Origin: Campylorhamphus procurvoides
Taxonomy: Eukaryota; Chordata; Aves; Passeriformes; Dendrocolaptidae
Length of the DNA: 64,000 nucleotides
Direction: 5' to 3'
NCBI GenBank assembly: GCA_013396655.1
Contig: WBMV01003261.1
Span: 42,478-106,477 of the forward strand
Shown here: positions 54,270 through 64,000 of the stretch, piece by piece
Position numbering within the stretch: position 1 is the first letter of the stretch
Layout of the letters: each line of letters starts with the position of its first letter
Notes under the pieces: generated by a model
Told to the model about the DNA's origin: nothing
Databases searched by the model: none
What the model saw: the letters and a program-made list of their open reading frames with translations, nothing else
Translations under genes and position numbers: made by a program

Positions 54270-55828
54270 ATACTTGTAATCGTCCAGTTTCCCCTTACAA
54301 ACCTCTCTGCCTTGCATCAGTTTGGTGTTTCCTGTCTGTGTGCTACTTTAGTGCTACCACTAGTTTGCATTAGCTTTGTTTAGATAGCAGCTGCTGAATT
54401 CAAGAGTCCTAGAATGCTGATAGCTCTGTTCCATACAGCAGTTTGCATTTGTGCTCTCCTTGCGGTTTGCTCTTTCATAGATTTAAAGTAACGGCTTGTG
54501 TGGGGTACTGCTTAACTTCACAAAGCCTTCTCCCAGTATCAGGTAGCCATTGACTGCATTTTAATAGAGCAGGTAAGAAAATTGGAGAGTGGAGCTGTTG
54601 TGTTTTTTTCTTGTTTGGCAAGGCACTACCCCTGTCTGTGGTGCTTAGCATTTTGATCACTGCATCATTAAAGCCAACATGTTTAAATATGTGTCCTCAG
54701 TACTCTAATTTTGATGACATAGCTCAGGGAGTGTATTTTCCCTGTATGTGAAATGGATTTTATTCAGACTATTTTCAGCTGTTTTCTCAGGTTGCCAGTT
54801 TTTAACTGTTGTAAAATGAAGAGTAACATAATTAGCCATTACTAATCTGACTAGTAATTAATTATGCCAACTGGTACTCTGGGGCATTCAAACACACAAA
54901 GTAAATAATTCTTATTTATAGGCAAGCCCAAGTTACGGAGTACATAGCCTTATGTCAGACCCCAGGAATTATATTTTTAACTTCCATTTCAGTGACTGGG
55001 ACAGATCCACCATGTGTTACTGCAGCCAGTTCCATAAAGGAACCATTAAATACATCTAATGAATATCAATCATCTTCCTTCATAGCTGGGTTACTGTTGG
55101 AAGTTTTTAAATAGAAAGGAACCACCTCACTATGTCCGCTCTTCTAATTTTCCTCCCTGACACTCACTTTTTGTTAAATAACATCCTTGTGAGTTGCATT
55201 AGATTGAAAGTTGCAGTTTTCAAGCCATAGTTCTGGTTGTGAGCACTCTGACTTGGGCAAGGGTGCAGAACTCTTCATTTCTACCCACTCTAAATTGAAT
55301 GTCAGTATTTGTTAAAAGTTTGAAGTTTACCAGAAGTACAAGAACATGTTGCAGTTTCAGCTTCATAGTTGTCTCTCCATGTGAATTCTAAGGAGAAAGA
55401 GTGTTGATCATAGTAATACTTTTTACAGGTCTGTGGCAGCTTTTTTTCTGGCCAAATACTGCCAGGGAAAGCAAATATGAGAAGAGACTTGTACAAATAA
55501 TATTCCTGCATTTCATTTCACTGAAGACAATACTGACTAAAGAGGTGGAATTATATGATCATATGCACCTTGTAATGAGGGTGACAAAAATGAGAGAAAA
55601 TCTGAAATATGAAGCACAAATATTTTTCAGACCAAAAGTATTTTTGAAATGAGCAGTATTTCTTAATGATTTTTAACTTGCAAAGCATGCAAGTATTTTT
55701 AATGTAAGCACACATAGGACTAGCATGTTGAGCTGATGCAGTTGCAGTGAACTGTCACTCACAGTTCTTTCACAGTCAGGTCTTTTAATTTATTCTGGTC
55801 TTTCTTCCTTTCAGCACGTAGCCTGCTA

Positions 55829-55841
55829 GTTGCTAGGCAAC
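55829..55841 (+). promoter_or_regulatory. RFX X-box palindrome
   Basis: GTTGCTAGGCAAC consists of two RGYAAC half-sites in inverted orientation with one base between them (AGCAAC on the minus strand, GGCAAC on the plus strand). This fits the RFX-dimer X-box consensus. It lies within an intron; function is inferred. Confidence 0.45.
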
Positions 55842-57659
55842 CATAAGTGATTTTTACTGCGCATGATTTTTATGGGGTAGTTGTGGTTATTATTTTCTAA
55901 TTACATAAGTGGGGACAAGGATTAAAATCAGAGTTGCATTAATAATTACCAATTTTCTCCTACTATATTCACAACACAGCAATTTGAGATTACGTTAGGA
56001 AAGAGAACATTTTTTTATAGTATGGATGCACATATACAGAGAGTGTACAGTAGATAGTACATCTTTGTGAGAGTAGGTTCTTTAAAATTATAGAACAGAA
56101 TAAGCTGTTATTGATCTGAGTAGACAAAATCAGGCTCTAGTCTTTTGTCTGTTGTGTATTTCATGCCCTTAATGCTTTTTCTTTCATGGTCTTATAAGAG
56201 TCTCATTAATTCTATCAAGCAAAAGCTTGAAGGTTTTCTATGACAGTTTAGTAAAATGTGTGAACAAATCACAGTTGGCTGGGTTTGTACAAAAAAAAAT
56301 TCTGTTTATTAATTGATTACTGTTAAATTTTTAAAATAAAATACAGTATAAATGTGATTGTTTGTATGTAAAAAGAGAAAAAAATACAGCCATGACATAA
56401 AAAGCTGCAATCATCAGGAGCTCTTTCAGTAGGACAAATATGCTAAACATGTTTTAAAATTTGGTCAAAATTAGTTTGCTAGTAGCTGTTTTCTTTGCAC
56501 TGAAGTCATTCTGTCTGGGATTAAACTCTGAAGCATAGCTGAAGAATAGCATGAGCTTCAGTGGTTTAGTAATTTTATTCAAATAGATATTTCTGTTAAA
56601 GCTGCTGAATTAAACACAGCAATAACTCGGTCCTTCTGCCTAGCTAATCCCCATTCAAACTCTGTAAAGGTGCAGGAAGGTAAGTTGCAGTGTGCCGTGG
56701 AATGGTGCAACAGAATACTACTTTGCTTTGCTTTTTCTCAGGATCAGTGCCTTGCATATATAAGGTGTGCACTGATCCCTTAATGAATAGCTGAATTCCT
56801 CATGGGCTTTTTTTTAATGATCATAAGGAGTCTGAATGTTTTGCAGATAGGAAACTTCTTTCACAGCCTTTGATTCTCATTTTATGAATGGAGAAATGGA
56901 GAATAGAAACTTAAATTTAAGATAACATTTGGGTACCAGAAATCTGATTTGTTTTTCTTAGCATTGTGTATGTTCAGAACAAATTTCAGTTATCTCAGTT
57001 GCAGCTGTGACTGTCCAGTGCTTCCCTCTATTAATTAAAAGTCCTCAATGTGCACAGAAATAGAAACATTACTTTAGCCAGTTGTGTAGTGTGTACTCAA
57101 TGCATTGCTTTCAGTTTCACTTTGTGAGGGCAGTGTGTGATGAAGACAGATTCTGTCATGTGGCATGGTGTCACTCACACAAGTCATGAACAGTGCCTTT
57201 AAATCCATACTCTAAACACTTTGACAGGGAAAGTATGAAAGGAATGAATTTGTGAGTCTGTACCAAAGATGGTAGGTGCAGTGATCAGAATTTCACAATT
57301 ATTTGCTGGCAGGAGGCAAACAGTAAGACTTGGCATGACACTTATGCAGTCACTGTATGATTTCCTCTATTTCAGTAACAGAGTGCTTCACAAATAATTT
57401 AGATCTGTTGGATGAAATTGCTAGTAGCTACAGCTGAAGTGCCAGTGGCCTCCTGGAGTATCTATCCCAAGAGCTCTATGGGGTAGATAAACTTCGCTGT
57501 CATCTTCCCTGAGAGAGATGCACTGTCCTCCCACCCACATCTTGTCCCACTGTGCAGCAGCACACCTGCGAGTGCCCTCAGGCATATGCCATAAACTTGC
57601 TGGGATCAAGGAGTTACTGCTGAGCACGCAAGGGGAGTGGCTGCTGCTGCTGCAAGTCA

Positions 57660-57760
57660 GACAAAACTTACCAGGATGAGACAGAGGTTTTTGGTTTCTC
57701 AGTCTTCACTGAGCAAAAAAATACTCTAGCTACTAATCAGTGCCCAGGATTTTGGTAGAA
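57660..57760 (+). repeat. Possible degenerate CR1 internal fragment
   Basis: GAGACAGAGGTTTTTGGTTT followed by CTCAGTCTTCACTGAGCAA resembles the CR1 segment with 'CTCAGTCTTCACTGGCAAG' as I recall it. The match is short and uncertain. Confidence 0.3.
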
Positions 57761-59038
57761 CAACACTAATTAGCAGTCTGCAATTAGAGAATTTACACTG
57801 TTCTCTCTGGTGCAGGGAGCACTATTGTCCCAGGACTAAACTGCGAACAATAAAAAAAATCCTGGATTAGGTGAACTGTTAGTTAGGAAATGAGGAAAAT
57901 CTGTTCATTCATACTTGTTCATTAGTCTGTCAGGTCCATAAGAAAAACAGTACCTTCTTAAATTCTGATGTTACTTCAGGCATTAAGAAACGCATAAGGT
58001 ATAGTAAGCATTCATTAGTTCCATAAAGGGCAGAGCTGTTACGTGCTTTTTCTCATCCTTATCCTCCACTGCAGAAGTACTTCAGTTAACCTTCAATTCA
58101 GTTTTAGTTTAATGTGTCTGGTAAGATCCTACACCACTCTGGAGGGTGACTGCAAGAGAGAAGCTCAGTTGGAGACCAGGACTTGGCAGCCTTCTTGCCC
58201 AACTTCTGCACAGGTTTGGTATTCCTAAGTTACGATCTGAAGATGCAGCTGAGAAAACAGGGCCTTTTTTTGAGTAGCTGTAAGAGGAGGAAGCATTTGA
58301 ACGTAAACTGGGAAATGCTTCTGAGTGCTATGTGCAGTGAATTACAGTTCTTCACGGCAGAGCTTTTTTCTGCTACTTTGTGAGAAAAATTGCATGCACA
58401 TGGGAAAGAAAATAAGACCAAAACAAGTCCATAAGTACCATCACACATTTCCTCTCCAGGTGTCTTACAGACATGTTTTATCTGAGAAACCACAAGTAAG
58501 AAGACTGAAAAAAGACCCTCAATTTGAAAGTGTAAAATAGCTATTAAAAAAGGATAAACGATGGGAAATATGGAAATCTTTGAAATTCTGAACACCTGTA
58601 AGTGATAGTCAGTGTTCTTAGAGTATGAAAGTTTTATAGATAGCCTATCACTTTATTTCAGTTGACTGAAAGGATACAAATTGCAGTAATGATTTTCAAT
58701 ATAGTTGCAATGATCTTCCCAGAATCCCAACAGTAATTAATAGAAGTTACTAATTCCTTTTTTGTTGTAACATCTAGTTAGTCTAATAGCAATCAGCATA
58801 TAGTATAATGGAAATCAGTATGAACAAATGGTTTGCTATGATGAGGAATTACAAAACTGGCTATAAAGTGATCAAGAAGATAAACTGAAGAAAGACAAAA
58901 GAGACACTTACTAAAAATTATTGAACAAAACCAAGGAAAGGTTAAGAGTGTACACAGAAGCAGCTATGGAATTCAGATGCAAATCCTGATCCTGCTTCCA
59001 TAAGGCCTTTTTTATATAATGATATCTAATGGTGATAG

Positions 59039-64000
<4,962 letters not shown>

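Noticed and set aside
58230..58595. 121-residue hydrophobic minus-strand open frame
   Set aside because: Cys/Leu-rich chance frame in AT-rich intron with no start context or family match.

Overview
The window is about 64 kb of vertebrate, almost certainly bird, nuclear DNA. It carries the 3' two-thirds of one gene on the + strand: SMARCA2 (BRM), the ATPase subunit of BAF (SWI/SNF) chromatin-remodelling complexes. I identify 21 consecutive coding exons with GT-AG boundaries, except that the acceptor of the ninth is lost at a gap. They join in frame to 2,679 coding bases (893 codons), plus 13 codons that appear lost at a one-N gap at 11737. Upstream exons (QLQ, HSA, BRK) and the last exons (bromodomain C-helix, C-terminal tail) lie outside the window. 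The paralog SMARCA4 is excluded by many diagnostic residues. Bird origin is inferred from CR1 LINE tails with ATTCTATG-type ends, avian-type ERVL solo LTRs, and the absence of Alu, L1 or B elements.

Layout. 1-2699 is intron. 2700-6362 holds five exons for the acidic linker between the BRK region and the ATPase. 7938-12352 encodes ATPase lobe 1: P-loop DEGMGLGKT-type motif I in the form [13 protein letters not shown], and LTGTPLQNK. The DEGH-box exon is cut by the gap at 11737. 14359-24541 encodes lobe 2, ending with the arginine-finger helix QDRAHRIGQ. 27979-30911 encodes the post-helicase SnAC region and an LxCxE (LTCEE) motif. A 16.8-kb intron (30912-47755) follows. Then comes the basic/AT-hook exon (47756-47973), an 11.3-kb intron, and two bromodomain exons (59245-60606). 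60607-64000 is intron.

Together the exons encode an ATP-driven DNA translocase with a C-terminal acetyl-lysine reader. No second gene is supported; the other open frames are intronic chance frames or lie in repeats.

Intronic repeats are sparse: several CR1 3' ends, one clean 650-bp minus-strand solo LTR with 5-bp target duplications, and a second LTR. A CR1 locus at 20576-21830 is broken by Ns and contains exact duplicate blocks, most likely an assembly error.

I found no previously undescribed biological system. The points most worth checking are: the missing Walker-B segment; the scrambled CR1 locus; a 57-bp intron segment recurring inside that CR1; a palindrome cluster in the 384-bp intron; a nested inverted/direct repeat at 42779-42842; two RFX X-box-like palindromes; and a CpG-rich patch in the large intron, where mammals start a short bromodomain-only SMARCA2 transcript.
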